DNA of 64,000 nt from PALSA-350 sp963834445 (GCA_963834445.1 CAWIBU010000003.1:1116001-1180000), one strand, 5' to 3'. Numbered from the stretch's first letter, positions 17,940-26,806 are shown. Made by a program: numbers and translations. The notes: generated by a model not told the origin, from the letters alone.

Positions 17940-18844
17940 GTAATCAGAATCTCCTGTGGGCCGGGCGGCTGGCAAATGGATGCACCGCAGCCAAGGGAAG
18001 ATGCCTGAAAGAGCAAGAAGGCTGGCTCGTCACGGAGTTTTTTCGGGAGCCGATCGCAGCCTCGCGAACTGGGAGAGAGCCTGTGACTTCAGGTTTGCGA
18101 TTTTGGAAGGCTCTTTATTTTTCAGCATCGCTTTGTTCCGAAACTATTAAGTTACAGGCTCTCCCAATGAATGAACGGCGGGGGCAGGATTTGCGAGCTC
18201 ACTCGTGGGGCTTTGGTTTGGGGGAGGGGCGCACTGCAGATCCCGCTACCCTCCCGATGAACAAAATGACTGGGGTCGAGATCCGCGAGCTCACTTGCAG
18301 GGCCTTCGTTTGAGGTAAGGGCGCACTGCAGATCCCTCCACTACGCTTCGCTCGGTCGGGATGACAAAGGGGAGGGTCGTGGCTGCCCTCAAGGATTGCT
18401 AGTGGGATGGACAGAAAGCAGGTCCCTCCACTTCGGACGGGATGACAAATTTGCCTGTGGGTCGGGCTTAAAAAGCAAGCGGATATCTTGTTGACGAGTG
18501 GATTGCTCGCTGCCAATTTCCGTGAGCTTACACGAACGGCAAGCGCGCGCCACACCACGCGACTCCCCGCGTATTCGCCATTCAAATCCTTCCCCCCGAA
18601 AGAAATGATGAACGAGTACGTGGAGAATCGCCGTGAGCAGGATGGATTGAAAAGCCTGACGACGTGGTCTGGATTTCAACTCCATCTAACGAACAGTGGC
18701 ATAGTGACAGTGATGGGCCTGGCGTTACAGGGTTTGTTTGCTTTTTCAGGAACCTTTGCACGCGGGATTGAAAGGGATGGGCGGGGCAGCAGGCCTGAGC
18801 CGGACGCCGTCGGAGCGAGGGCGCCCGGCCGCTGGAGGTTGCGA
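17940..18844. repeat. Repeat-rich intergenic region, second cluster
   Basis: No convincing gene is present. An imperfect inverted repeat (GGGAGAGAGCCTGTGACTT at 18071-18089 and AAGTTACAGGCTCTCCC at 18149-18165) spans about 100 bp. Two copies of the unit also found at 13.9 kb follow (about 18167-18245 and 18258-18350), sharing GCGAGCTCACT, GGGGCxTTGGTTTG and GCACTGCAGATCCC; the second ends in CGGTCGGGATGACAAAG. A shorter unit at about 18416-18452 reads GCAGGTCCCTCCACTTCGG then ACGGGATGACAAATTTG. The remainder to 18844 shows nothing I can name. Confidence 0.7.
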
Positions 18845-19546
18845 TTATTTTTTGGCGTCGGTGCGGCCGATGCGAAACATCTCGCTCACGGTGGCAACAA
18901 AGTGACGAGCCGAAGCAGGCGTGTGAACTGCTCCACTCAGGATGGTCTTGTAGGGAATATCTTTCCCGTAATATTCCGCCGTGTCTTTTGAGTTTTGGTG
19001 AACCTCATCGCCGTTCAAATCGACGCCGGCGAAGAGTCCTTTGCTGCGGGAATAGGTGAGAAACTCGGCGTTCGCCAATTCGGTAGTGGAGGCTTGCGAA
19101 TCCCGGCCGACGGGGCCCGCCGAGGCGGAGATATCGCCGCCTAGCTTTACTTTGTCTTTCAGCAAATCATCCAGGCTTCGGGCGTTGACGCCGACGAGAA
19201 CGAGGTCGGTGGCCTGGCCCCCAGCCTGAAATCCAAAGCTGGCTCCGGTCAGCTGCACAAAGACGGGCGCACTCCAACTTCTACCCGTGCGGCAGGTCGC
19301 GACACCCTGACCGTACTCTGCGCCGACCAGGAAGGCGCCCTTTTTAAAGCTGGGCACAACCACGACGCAATGCGCCTTAGCGGCAATGTCAAAGGGAATG
19401 CCTTTATCTGGAGTGGCCATAAGCTCGTGCAGAACATCGTGCGCGGCCTCTATGCGGGCATCCAATTTGGGTGTATCAGCACCTTGGGCGGCGGCGGCAC
19501 ACGCAAGTGCGGCACCGACCAACGAAGCAGCCATAAAACGTTTCAT
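18845..19546 (-). CDS. Exported SYLF-domain (Ysc84-type) lipid-binding protein
   Basis: A 233-residue protein with an N-terminal signal peptide (MKRFMAASLVGAALACAAAA). The rest is a SYLF domain: CVVVVPSFKKGAFLVGAEYG, FVQLTGASFGFQAGGQATD, LVLVGVNARSLDDLL, LGGDISASAGPVGR, FLTYSRSKGLFAGVDL. SYLF proteins bind lipids; bacterial exported versions probably act in the periplasm and are poorly characterised. A TTG at 19558 would add four residues, and neither start has a strong Shine-Dalgarno. The Nif3-like gene ends 117 bp upstream on the same strand. Confidence 0.85.
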   Translation of the reverse strand: MKRFMAASLVGAALACAAAAQGADTPKLDARIEAAHDVLHELMATPDKGIPFDIAAKAHCVVVVPSFKKGAFLVGAEYGQGVATCRTGRSWSAPVFVQLTGASFGFQAGGQATDLVLVGVNARSLDDLLKDKVKLGGDISASAGPVGRDSQASTTELANAEFLTYSRSKGLFAGVDLNGDEVHQNSKDTAEYYGKDIPYKTILSGAVHTPASARHFVATVSEMFRIGRTDAKK

Positions 19547-19663
19547 TCGAGTTCTCAACTTTCACCCAGAGGCCTTTTCTTCTCCCCAGCCTCTATTGGT
19601 TAGTTGGATGCAACTTTCGCCTGGATGCAGAGTCGATTTTTAGATTTCCGCTAGAGTGGTTGT

Positions 19664-20554
19664 TTAAATCTGCACAGGGTGGCCGGGGAACCAAAATGGT
19701 TCCCGGGTGGCAATGAACTCGATTGGCACCTCGGGCACGAAGGACCGCAACCAGTCCGCGCAATACAGCATACCCGCCTGCTCTGAGACCACATGGCCAA
19801 GCAGAATGAGTGCCTTCTGATTGCCGGCCGTGATGCTGTCGCAGGCGTACTCCACCAGTTCCCACTCCCGCGTCTCGCCGGCGATGAACACGTCGACATC
19901 GGGCCGGGCGAAAAGGGATATGCCCGGCATCCGGCTGACGAAACCCCAACTCGCAAGTACTCGCTTGACCGGCATGTGCGGGTTGCCGACCACACGTATC
20001 GTTCGCGCTTTCAGCCGGGATTGCAGGTTGCGGCAGAAGTGTTCCAGCGGCTCGCCCGAGAAGGTAAATCGTTTGGGATTGTCTGGATCGACATTTTTCT
20101 CCCAACCAAGTTGCTGCATCATTCCGGTAGCGATGCCGTCTGGTTTGCGGCCGTGCCAATGATCGTGAAAATGAAAGATGGCCATGTCGTGCTTACGGAT
20201 AAATTCCATTTTGTATTTGAGTGTCGGGTTGTCCTTGATGTCTTCGGTGTGGTCCTGATGCAGGTAGAAGGGCGTCTCGTGGGTAACGATCATGTTTTTG
20301 CCCGCAATTGCCGATCGTTCGAGCACATCGAGCGTGGCCATCATGGTGGTGGCAATGCCGTGCACCGGCGTACTTCCATCCCCGGCAACGATTTGGTCGA
20401 CGGTCTGCCCGCGCCAGGGAATGCCGACATGGTTGCGAATGCGTTCAACCAGCTCGCCTGCTGTCAACGGCGCAGGCGTGTCTGCTTTTGCCAGCAAGGT
20501 ACTGAGTGCGGCGCCCCCGGTGAGGACAAAACTACGACGGGAAAAATCGCTCAT
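19664..20554 (-). CDS. Nif3-family dinuclear-metal protein with Tat-type signal
   Basis: A 296-residue protein of the Nif3/DUF34 family. Metal-ligand motifs include IVTHETPFYLHQ, FHFHDHWHG and GHVVSEQAGM, corresponding to the His/Asp/Glu ligands of the dinuclear site. Nif3 proteins are widespread, and their proposed GTP cyclohydrolase-like or metal-insertion roles are unsettled. The N terminus, SDFSRRSFVLTGGAALSTLL, has a twin-arginine motif and hydrophobic stretch, suggesting folded export, which is unusual for this normally cytosolic family. GGAGG lies 12 bases upstream of the ATG. It is divergent from the OsmC gene with only 31 bp between the chosen starts. Confidence 0.78.
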   Translation of the reverse strand: MSDFSRRSFVLTGGAALSTLLAKADTPAPLTAGELVERIRNHVGIPWRGQTVDQIVAGDGSTPVHGIATTMMATLDVLERSAIAGKNMIVTHETPFYLHQDHTEDIKDNPTLKYKMEFIRKHDMAIFHFHDHWHGRKPDGIATGMMQQLGWEKNVDPDNPKRFTFSGEPLEHFCRNLQSRLKARTIRVVGNPHMPVKRVLASWGFVSRMPGISLFARPDVDVFIAGETREWELVEYACDSITAGNQKALILLGHVVSEQAGMLYCADWLRSFVPEVPIEFIATREPFWFPGHPVQI

Positions 20555-20585
20555 GGGTTTTGACGACCTCCACTTAGAATCAGGT

Positions 20586-21083
20586 ATGGAACGACAACAT
20601 ACTTACATAGTGACCGTTACCTGGACGGGGAATACGGGAAACGGTACGACTGGATATCGCAGCTACGAACGTTCTCACGAAATTTCTACGCCCGGGAAAT
20701 CTACGATCCACGGCTCCTCGGATCCTGCTTTTCGCGGCGACGCCGGGCGCTGGAGTCCGGAAGAGCTTCTGGTTGCGTCTCTGTCTGCCTGCCACAAGCT
20801 ATGGTACTTGCACCTGTGCGCTGATGCCGGGGTGGTCGTCGAGACCTACGTGGATGAAGCGGTCGGGGTGATGGAAGAGTCGAACAAAGAGTCAAACGGG
20901 GGCGGTCAGTTCGTGCGGGTGACGCTCAAACCGGATGTCGGCGTGGCGCCAGGCAGCGATTGCGCGATGGCACTCTCTTTGCACGCTGCCGCACACGCCA
21001 AATGTTACATCGCTCGCTCGGTCAATTTTCCCGTGTTGTGCCAACCAAGCGTGAAGCAGGGCGGTTTACTGGTTCAGGAGTAA
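20586..21083 (+). CDS. OsmC-family protein
   Basis: A 165-residue, full-length OsmC/Ohr fold. WSPEELLVASLSACHKLWYL carries the first catalytic cysteine, and AAAHAKCYIARSVNFPV carries the second at the usual place near the C-terminal helix. The family reduces organic hydroperoxides in the cytosol with thiol partners; members of this divergent branch are often annotated simply as OsmC family protein. The ATG at 20586 is chosen to avoid overlap with the divergent Nif3-like gene; an upstream in-frame ATG at 20553 would overlap its start codon. The 3' end overlaps the oppositely directed gene at 21066 by 18 bp. Confidence 0.82.
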   Translation: MERQHTYIVTVTWTGNTGNGTTGYRSYERSHEISTPGKSTIHGSSDPAFRGDAGRWSPEELLVASLSACHKLWYLHLCADAGVVVETYVDEAVGVMEESNKESNGGGQFVRVTLKPDVGVAPGSDCAMALSLHAAAHAKCYIARSVNFPVLCQPSVKQGGLLVQE

Positions 21084-21659
21084 GAGGGCGGCGAGCGACG
21101 CGGCCTTGTGATCGCTGGTCCACGGTGGACCGATGAAACCTCCGAGATTTACGATGTTTTGCTGGACGCGGCTCGCCACCTTGCCAAATGCCTTCTTTGC
21201 GTTGTGCTCGAGATCGCACTCACGCATCGCCAGAACAGAAATCTGCAAATCTTCGCAGGCGTGGCACACGGATTGACGAAAGAATTCACCTTCTGCTGTA
21301 TGAATCAGTGGGTGCGCCGCCAGTATTTTCTCGAGTGGCGGCAATGGACGCCCAGAAGCCAACAAGACTGCGGAACCCGCGATGCGATAGTGGCGCTCGG
21401 CCAATTCTCGAATGACCTCGCTGAGAACGACCGCAGCCAGGCGGGTTGAGGACGCAAAGCAGGTAGCGAGGTATTTCTCCGATTCCGGCAGTGCCAGGCG
21501 TGCTGCGTGGTGGTAGGGCTGGGTGGTACCCGGGGTTGCGGAATCCACAACGACCATGCGCCGCCGGTGCAAAAGTTCGATCGACGACGGGTCACCGGCA
21601 ACAGCCACGAGCACGCCCCAACCGGAATGCATTCGGATACCAAGGGCTGCTCGCATCAT
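21066..21659 (-). CDS. Conserved-looking hypothetical protein (197 residues)
   Basis: I do not recognise a named family. The protein starts MMRAALGIRMHSGWGVLVAV, an alternating strand-like segment, followed by LLHRRRMVVVD and a His/Glu-containing region (PYHHAARLALPESEKYL). Its C-terminal half has ACEDLQISVLAMRECDLE and GFIGPPWTSDHKAASLAALL. There is no signal peptide or membrane segment. The N terminus has an alternating strand pattern that could suggest an RNase-H/actin-like fold, but that is a guess. It begins 10 bp after the stop of the P1 peptidase gene on the same strand, so the two form an operon. Its 3' end overlaps the convergent OsmC gene by 18 bp. Confidence 0.7.
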   Translation of the reverse strand: MMRAALGIRMHSGWGVLVAVAGDPSSIELLHRRRMVVVDSATPGTTQPYHHAARLALPESEKYLATCFASSTRLAAVVLSEVIRELAERHYRIAGSAVLLASGRPLPPLEKILAAHPLIHTAEGEFFRQSVCHACEDLQISVLAMRECDLEHNAKKAFGKVASRVQQNIVNLGGFIGPPWTSDHKAASLAALLLLNQ

Positions 21660-21669
21660 CTCGGATCCC

Positions 21670-22830
21670 CTACTTAAGCGTGGCTCGCGGAGAACGCTTC
21701 ATCAAGGCTGATAGTTTGTCGTGGGGAAGAGCTTCAATGGTATGTCCGTCCACGCCGGTCATGGTCTTCGCACCGACCATGGCGTTGACGATCGCTTCCT
21801 CGGTGGCTTCGACTGTCGCCTGGAAGATCGGACTGATGCGTTCATTCGAAACAGTGAGCACGCTGTTAGGGCCGGGCTCTTTGTTGGCGCCTCGATTGGC
21901 GGTAGAGAAGGCGATGAAAATGTCGCCAGAGGAATTTCCGGAGGTGGAGCCGGTGCGCGCCAATCCCATCGTCGCGCGGCGGGCGAGGCGCTTTAATTGA
22001 GTTGGCAACAGGGGAGCATCGGTCGCGACCACGATGATGATGGATCCGACGTCACCGCGCACCTCGGGTTCGAGCGCGGCCAGCGCGGGTGCGGCGGGAA
22101 TGAGCTTTCCAACCGGTACGCCGGCGATGGTGAGTTGAGGCCGCCTCCCGCAATTGCACTGCACCAGGACGCCGACGGTGTAACCTCCGGCTTCGGCGGG
22201 GAGCACGCGGGACGCGGTGCCGTCTCCACCTTTGAAGCCGTAGCAAACCATGCCGGTTCCGCCGCCAACATTGCCCTCGGGCACGGGTCCTGCTTGCGCC
22301 GTGTTGAGAGCTGAAAAGACATCCGCCTGGTGCACATGGAAACCGTTGATGTCGTTCAGATAACCGTCCCAGGTTTCAGCGACAACGGGCAGGGACCATG
22401 GCTGCAGGGCGATGCGCCCGGTTTGGACCGACCAGGCGATGATGGCGTCGCGCACCAGACCAACGGAGTGGGTGTTGGTGATGGCGACCGGGCCTTCGAG
22501 AAAACCGGATTCTTCAACCCATGTGGTGCCGGTCATTTCACCATTTCCGTTTTGTGAAAACCAGCCGGCGTAGACCGGTTCCGCATCAGCGCGGCCACGA
22601 GGAAAGAGGACGGTGACCCCGGTGCGTACGGGGCCCTGGCCCACGATGAGTTTGCCCTCCCCGTGGATCAGCGTGGTGTCGCCTACTTCTACTCCCTTGA
22701 CATCGGTAATTGCATTGAGAGGGCCAGGGTTGCCGTCGAAGGGTACTCCCAGGGCGCGAGCGCGGGTCGGGGTTTGAGCAAGTCCTGCGGTGCAAGCCAT
22801 GAGCAGCGGGAGAACGAGGCTGACTTTCAT
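21670..22830 (-). CDS. P1-family (DmpA-type) aminopeptidase/esterase, exported
   Basis: A 386-residue protein with a signal peptide (MKVSLVLPLLMACTAGLAQ). The body matches the DmpA/L-aminopeptidase family: NAITDVKGVEVGDTTL, GVTVLFPRG, TNTHSVGLVRDAIIAW, GNVGGGTGMVCYGFKGG, and SGNSSGDIFIAFSTAN near residue 300. In this family the precursor cleaves itself before a Ser in the last motif, which becomes the N-terminal nucleophile. Substrates are N-terminal D- or beta-amino acids of peptides, so a role in cell-wall or unusual-peptide turnover is possible. It leads a two-gene operon with the 197-residue unknown protein. Confidence 0.88.
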   Translation of the reverse strand: MKVSLVLPLLMACTAGLAQTPTRARALGVPFDGNPGPLNAITDVKGVEVGDTTLIHGEGKLIVGQGPVRTGVTVLFPRGRADAEPVYAGWFSQNGNGEMTGTTWVEESGFLEGPVAITNTHSVGLVRDAIIAWSVQTGRIALQPWSLPVVAETWDGYLNDINGFHVHQADVFSALNTAQAGPVPEGNVGGGTGMVCYGFKGGDGTASRVLPAEAGGYTVGVLVQCNCGRRPQLTIAGVPVGKLIPAAPALAALEPEVRGDVGSIIIVVATDAPLLPTQLKRLARRATMGLARTGSTSGNSSGDIFIAFSTANRGANKEPGPNSVLTVSNERISPIFQATVEATEEAIVNAMVGAKTMTGVDGHTIEALPHDKLSALMKRSPRATLK

Positions 22831-22905
22831 GCGCGCAAGTCTAGCAGATGTGTTTTGTGCACCGGCTCCGCAATCAACCTGCGGAGGACAGGCTAGTGTA
22901 GTGCA

Positions 22906-24264
22906 CTAGGTTATTTTCATGGCTTCAGGGTCCCAGTGGACGACCGTGCCCTTTTCGTAGCTCAGGTTGCTCAGCAGGGCTGCTCCGGCTGCACGGAAAC
23001 CGAATACGGCGTCTTCTACGACCGGCTGACGCGACCGTACCGAGGCGAAGAAGTTCCTGAAGTGGTCATAGCTGTCGCTATATCCCGCGGCCGCCACATA
23101 TTTCTCGTAGCGCAGCTGCGGGGCTCCCATGGGGTGGGTGCGGGGATATTTTGCCCTGTACTCTTCGCGGATCTGCTTTTGCATGGCATCGGTGAAGGTG
23201 GCAATGCTTAAGCCAGGCTCCGTCTCCAGAGGCACCCGGCTGACGATCACGCTTTCACCAGCAATTTCCATGGTGCCTTCAGAACCGGTAAAGATGAGGC
23301 CTTCGTTTTCTTCGCCGCCATTGACGAAGTTCACCCGCAGGCTCAGGTTGAAGCCTTGCGGGTAGTCAAACAGACCGAGCATTACATCGGGTACGTCCCG
23401 GCCGTCCTTCCAAAAGCGCAGGCCGCCCGTCGCCATGGCGCGCGTAGGCCCGTGGGCTCCGGTAATGAAGTGGGTTCCGCTAAAGAGATGGACGAACAGA
23501 TCGCCGGCCACGCCGCTTCCGTAGGCTTTCCATTTCCGCCACTGGAAAAAATGTTCGCTGTTGAAGGGAATTTTGGGGGCAGTGCCCAGAAAGCGTGGCC
23601 AGTCGCAGGTTTCAGTGGAAGCATCCAGCGGGACCGTGTAATCCCAGGCCCCCTGCGCGGAGTTGCGATCCCAGCGCGCGGTCACCATATTGAGCTTGCC
23701 AATGGCGCCGGCGGCGAGCAGCTCTTTTGCCTTGGCATAAACAACTGAGCTCACGCGCTGGCTGCCGACCTGGATAATACGATCGGTCGCGCGCGCGGTC
23801 TCGATCATCTGTGGGCCGTCGGCGTACAGATGAATCATCGGTTTCTCGCAATAGACGTCCTTGCCGGCCTTCATGGCGTCCACGGCGACCTGTTTGTGCC
23901 AGTGGTCCGGCGTGCCAATGATCACCGCGTCGACATCTTTGCGGGCCAGTACCTGGGCGTAATCACGGGTGGTAAAAATATCGTCGCCCCAGAGCTCTTT
24001 GCTGTGCGCGAGACGGCCGTCGTAACAGTCTGCCACGGCAACCAGTTTCACCCCAGGAACCTGCAAGGCGACCTTGGTATCACCCTGACCCTGGCCGCCG
24101 GCGCCGATCAAGGCAATTTGGATTTGGTCGTTGGCTGCTATGGGCTTGGCGGGTTCAGATTGCGCCTCGGCCAGCAAATGAGTTTTGGCGCCGAGCAAAG
24201 TTTCCACCGTTGCTGCAGCACCTGCCGCTTTCAGGAAGTTTCTACGATTCAACTCGTGCACCAT
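22906..24264 (-). CDS. Tat-exported Gfo/Idh/MocA-family oxidoreductase
   Basis: A protein of 452 residues. The N terminus has a clear Tat signal (NRRNFLKAAGAAATVETLL). A Rossmann dinucleotide fold follows (IALIGAGGQGQGD near 50-62), with the family signatures VIIGTPDHWH and DVYCEKPM; the C-terminal part includes a large alpha/beta sheet domain. Tat-targeted members are frequent in Acidobacteriota, Planctomycetota and Bacteroidota and act on sugars, cyclitols or amino-sugar glycans, with bound NAD carried across the membrane. The specific substrate is unknown. I use the ATG at 24264; a GTG at 24273 is also possible. It lies 75 bp upstream of the P1 peptidase gene on the same strand. Confidence 0.85.
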   Translation of the reverse strand: MVHELNRRNFLKAAGAAATVETLLGAKTHLLAEAQSEPAKPIAANDQIQIALIGAGGQGQGDTKVALQVPGVKLVAVADCYDGRLAHSKELWGDDIFTTRDYAQVLARKDVDAVIIGTPDHWHKQVAVDAMKAGKDVYCEKPMIHLYADGPQMIETARATDRIIQVGSQRVSSVVYAKAKELLAAGAIGKLNMVTARWDRNSAQGAWDYTVPLDASTETCDWPRFLGTAPKIPFNSEHFFQWRKWKAYGSGVAGDLFVHLFSGTHFITGAHGPTRAMATGGLRFWKDGRDVPDVMLGLFDYPQGFNLSLRVNFVNGGEENEGLIFTGSEGTMEIAGESVIVSRVPLETEPGLSIATFTDAMQKQIREEYRAKYPRTHPMGAPQLRYEKYVAAAGYSDSYDHFRNFFASVRSRQPVVEDAVFGFRAAGAALLSNLSYEKGTVVHWDPEAMKIT

Positions 24265-24353
24265 CGCCCTCACAGCTCAAGAAATATCCGCCGTATGTAA
24301 CGATACAACCTGCAGGCTTTGAACGGTGTGTCGAGAAGGTGGAAGAGCCGTGG

Positions 24354-24596
24354 CTACATCACGAATGCGAGGTTTTCCAGCTCTTCCTGCATGCAATCGA
24401 GCTTGCAGCCCATTTCTTCCAGGCGCGCGATCGCGTTGCGGGCGTGCTCTGCGCTAACACCGTAACCGCGGCCAGTGAGGAAGCCGCTGAGCACCTCGGC
24501 TGCCTGCCACGAATCGATTCCGGACTGCAGCAGCTCGTTGCGCAGGTTCAGCAGCTCTCGTGCGGAAAATTTCTCGATCTTGGCGTTTGCAGACAT
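24354..24596 (-). CDS. Small hypothetical protein (80 residues)
   Basis: An 80-residue, mostly helical, charged protein: KIEKFSARELLNLRNELLQ, SWQAAEVLSGFLTGRGYG and a C-terminal GCKLDCMQEELENLAFVM. I do not recognise the family. It has no signal peptide, membrane segment or zinc-type motif beyond one Cys pair (GCKLDC). The ATG at 24596 has GAGAGGAAA 5-7 bases upstream, which is the main reason to call it real. The longer open frame to 24884 has no ribosome-binding site. It lies 89 bp upstream of the Tat oxidoreductase on the same strand. Confidence 0.65.
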   Translation of the reverse strand: MSANAKIEKFSARELLNLRNELLQSGIDSWQAAEVLSGFLTGRGYGVSAEHARNAIARLEEMGCKLDCMQEELENLAFVM

Positions 24597-24989
24597 TTGC
24601 TTTTCCTCTCTCATCTCTTGCAGCTCTAAGACCCAGGCACGATTCATAAATTGCCTCGCAGGTTGAGGCGGAAACAAACCACATTCGTGTCTTGCTATTT
24701 CTGTTAACCCGCAACGGCACGATTTCGTTGCGCGCGGATAATATGCAGATTTGATGCTGGAATACACTGCCGGATGTATCGGATACGAAAATGATTTCAG
24801 CGAGGTACGACTTACTTTGGCGACATCACCATGCCGGATAAGGCGTCGCTTCCGGGAAAGCGTACCCGAAACGGACAGCCCCAACCTGTGGCTGCCTAAC
24901 GAATAGACTCGTTTCGTAACAAAGTTTTGAGCAGCCGGCGCTCGTAACCGAGATTAGGTCGCGTGCATGAACTTGTCGTCTACGGCAGA
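24597..24989. other. Gene-free stretch
   Basis: About 390 bp between the start of the 80-residue gene and the end of the Trm112-like gene, both leftward. It must contain the promoter of the small gene. I see no repeat, hairpin terminator, RNA gene or credible reading frame here. Confidence 0.5.
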
Positions 24990-25187
24990 TTAAGTTTGCG
25001 GTGGCTCGGCGGTGGCTCGCTGCTCGAGCATCACCGGGATGCCATCCTGCACCGGGTAGTAGCGACCGCAACCGGTGCAATGCAGCCACGCATGCGGAGC
25101 ATTCGCAGGCCCCGCAACGACAGGGTGATGACATACCGGGCAAACCAGCATATTGAGCAGAGTTTCGGACAGAACCGGGACGGCCAT
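24990..25187 (-). CDS. Trm112-like zinc-ribbon protein
   Basis: A 65-residue protein of the Trm112/YcaR type. LLNMLVCPVCHHPVV and LHCTGCGRYYPVQDGIPVML give two Cys-x2-Cys pairs, which should hold one zinc, followed by the typical YPVxDGIPVML end. Eukaryotic and archaeal relatives activate methyltransferases; small bacterial versions have no settled role. The ATG at 25187 is chosen because the homologous core begins just after it. It is divergent from folD with only 37 bp between the two start codons. Confidence 0.85.
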   Translation of the reverse strand: MAVPVLSETLLNMLVCPVCHHPVVAGPANAPHAWLHCTGCGRYYPVQDGIPVMLEQRATAEPPQT

Positions 25188-25224
25188 GAATTCATAGTAG
25201 ACGCAAACATTTAACATCAAACGC

Positions 25225-26145
25225 ATGGCTAGAATTTTGGATGGCACCGCAATCGCCGCCGCCATCAAGGCGGAAGTGCAAGCGGACGTGCTGCGGTTGG
25301 CAGCGCAAGGCATACGACCGGGGCTGGCGGCGGTGCTGGTCGGGCATGTTCCCGCTTCAGAAATCTATGTGCGCAGCAAGGTAAAGACCTGCGAGGCGCT
25401 CGGGCTTTTCAGTGAACTGATTACGCCGCCGGATACGGTCACAACCGAAGAGATGCTGGCGTTGATTGCGCAGCTGAATGCCCGTGATGATGTGGATGGC
25501 ATCCTGGTCCAATTGCCGTTGCCGCCGCAGGTAAATGCCAAGCTGCTACTGGAAGCGGTAAGCCCTGAGAAGGATGTGGATGGGTTTCATCCGGTGAATG
25601 TGGGCCGGTTGCAGACCGGGCAGCCGGCGCTCGCGCCCTGCACTGCGGCGGGGATTATCGAGATTCTCAAGCGAAGCCATTTGCAAATTGCGGGACAGAA
25701 TGCGGTGGTGGTGGGACGCAGTGACATCGTGGGCAAGCCCACGGCGATCCTGTTGCTGGCGGAGAACGCGACGGTGACCATCTGCCACTCCAGAACGCGC
25801 GATCTGGCCTCGTTTACTCAGCGGGCAGACATCCTGGTAGTGGCGATCGGCAGACCGGCATTTATTACTCCGGACATGGTGAAGTCGGGCGCCACCATTC
25901 TGGATGCGGGCATTAACCGGGTGACAGATCGGGCGGAATTCGATCGCTATTTTGCCGGAGATACTCGCCGCGAAGAGCTGTTTCTCAAGCGGGGCAGTAC
26001 GGTGGTCGGTGATGTATTACCGCAGACCTTTGCACTGGCCGGCGCGTATACGCCGGTGCCGGGCGGCATCGGGCCACTCACCATCGCCATGCTGATGGCG
26101 AATACTGTACGCGCGGCGAAGATGCGCCGCGGGTTACCGGTTTAA
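25225..26145 (+). CDS. folD: Bifunctional methylenetetrahydrofolate dehydrogenase/cyclohydrolase FolD
   Basis: A 306-residue, family-length cytosolic enzyme that interconverts 5,10-methylene-, methenyl- and 10-formyl-tetrahydrofolate using NADP. Signatures are EIYVRSKVKTCEALG (substrate-site Tyr and catalytic Lys), DGILVQLPLPPQ, EKDVDGFHPVN, VVGRSDIVGKP (nucleotide site) and PVPGGIGPLT. It supplies the 10-formyl donor used by PurN, encoded 2 kb away. The coaE GTG starts 1 bp after the folD stop, so they are cotranscribed. No Shine-Dalgarno sequence is visible before the ATG. Confidence 0.96.
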   Translation: MARILDGTAIAAAIKAEVQADVLRLAAQGIRPGLAAVLVGHVPASEIYVRSKVKTCEALGLFSELITPPDTVTTEEMLALIAQLNARDDVDGILVQLPLPPQVNAKLLLEAVSPEKDVDGFHPVNVGRLQTGQPALAPCTAAGIIEILKRSHLQIAGQNAVVVGRSDIVGKPTAILLLAENATVTICHSRTRDLASFTQRADILVVAIGRPAFITPDMVKSGATILDAGINRVTDRAEFDRYFAGDTRREELFLKRGSTVVGDVLPQTFALAGAYTPVPGGIGPLTIAMLMANTVRAAKMRRGLPV

Positions 26146-26146
26146 C

Positions 26147-26806
26147 GTGCTACGCGTTGGACTCACGGGCGGTTTGGGCAGCGGCAAGAGCACGGTCGCC
26201 GGTATGTTCGAAGCCCTGGGCGCGGCAGTCATCAGCGCCGATCAGCTGGGCAGACAGTTGATGCAGCCTGGGGAGGCGGTTTATACGGCGATCGTGCAGA
26301 CGTTTGGTTCTTGCGTGGTGCAACGTGATGGGACGCTCGATCGCGAAGCGCTGGCGGAGTTGGCGTTTCAGCACAACCGCGCAGACACACTGAACCAAAT
26401 CGTGCACCCTGCGGTGGTGGCTGCGGAGGAGCAATGGATGCGCGCCGTGTTTGCTGTTGATCCGGCGCGGGTGGGAATTGTGGAGTCGGCGTTGGTGTTT
26501 GAAGTGGAACAGTGGGGAACAGCCCCTGGGTGGATGGAGCGATTCGACAAGCTGATCCTGGTCACGGTGCCGGATGAGATCAAGGTTGCCCGGTTTGTAG
26601 CGCGGATGATGGGTAACGATGCTGAGCAGGAAGGCCGGCGGGCGGCGCTGGTCCGCGATGCGCGGGCACGGATTGCGGCACAGATCAAGGATTCTGAGAA
26701 GGCTCCGCGTTGCGACTATGTGATCGATAACACGCGTTCGCTTAAAGAGACACGTGCCGTGGTGGAGCAGATTTATCGCGAGCTGGTGTTAGCATCCGCT
26801 GGATAG
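26147..26806 (+). CDS. coaE: Dephospho-CoA kinase
   Basis: A 219-residue enzyme that phosphorylates dephospho-CoA at the 3'-OH, the last step of CoA synthesis. The P-loop is GLTGGLGSGKSTV at the N terminus, then ISADQLGR (nucleotide/substrate Asp), VIDNT near the C terminus, and HPAVVAAEEQW. The start is GTG, 1 bp after the folD stop. It complements panB and panC further right, so this segment covers the beginning and end of the pantothenate-CoA route. The C-terminal part is shorter than in proteobacterial versions with extra domains. Confidence 0.94.
   Translation: MLRVGLTGGLGSGKSTVAGMFEALGAAVISADQLGRQLMQPGEAVYTAIVQTFGSCVVQRDGTLDREALAELAFQHNRADTLNQIVHPAVVAAEEQWMRAVFAVDPARVGIVESALVFEVEQWGTAPGWMERFDKLILVTVPDEIKVARFVARMMGNDAEQEGRRAALVRDARARIAAQIKDSEKAPRCDYVIDNTRSLKETRAVVEQIYRELVLASAG

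Noticed and set aside
18488..18991. A 167-codon rightward frame between the repeat block and the SYLF gene
   Set aside because: It starts in repeat-flanking DNA, lacks a ribosome-binding site and runs antisense into the SYLF gene end.
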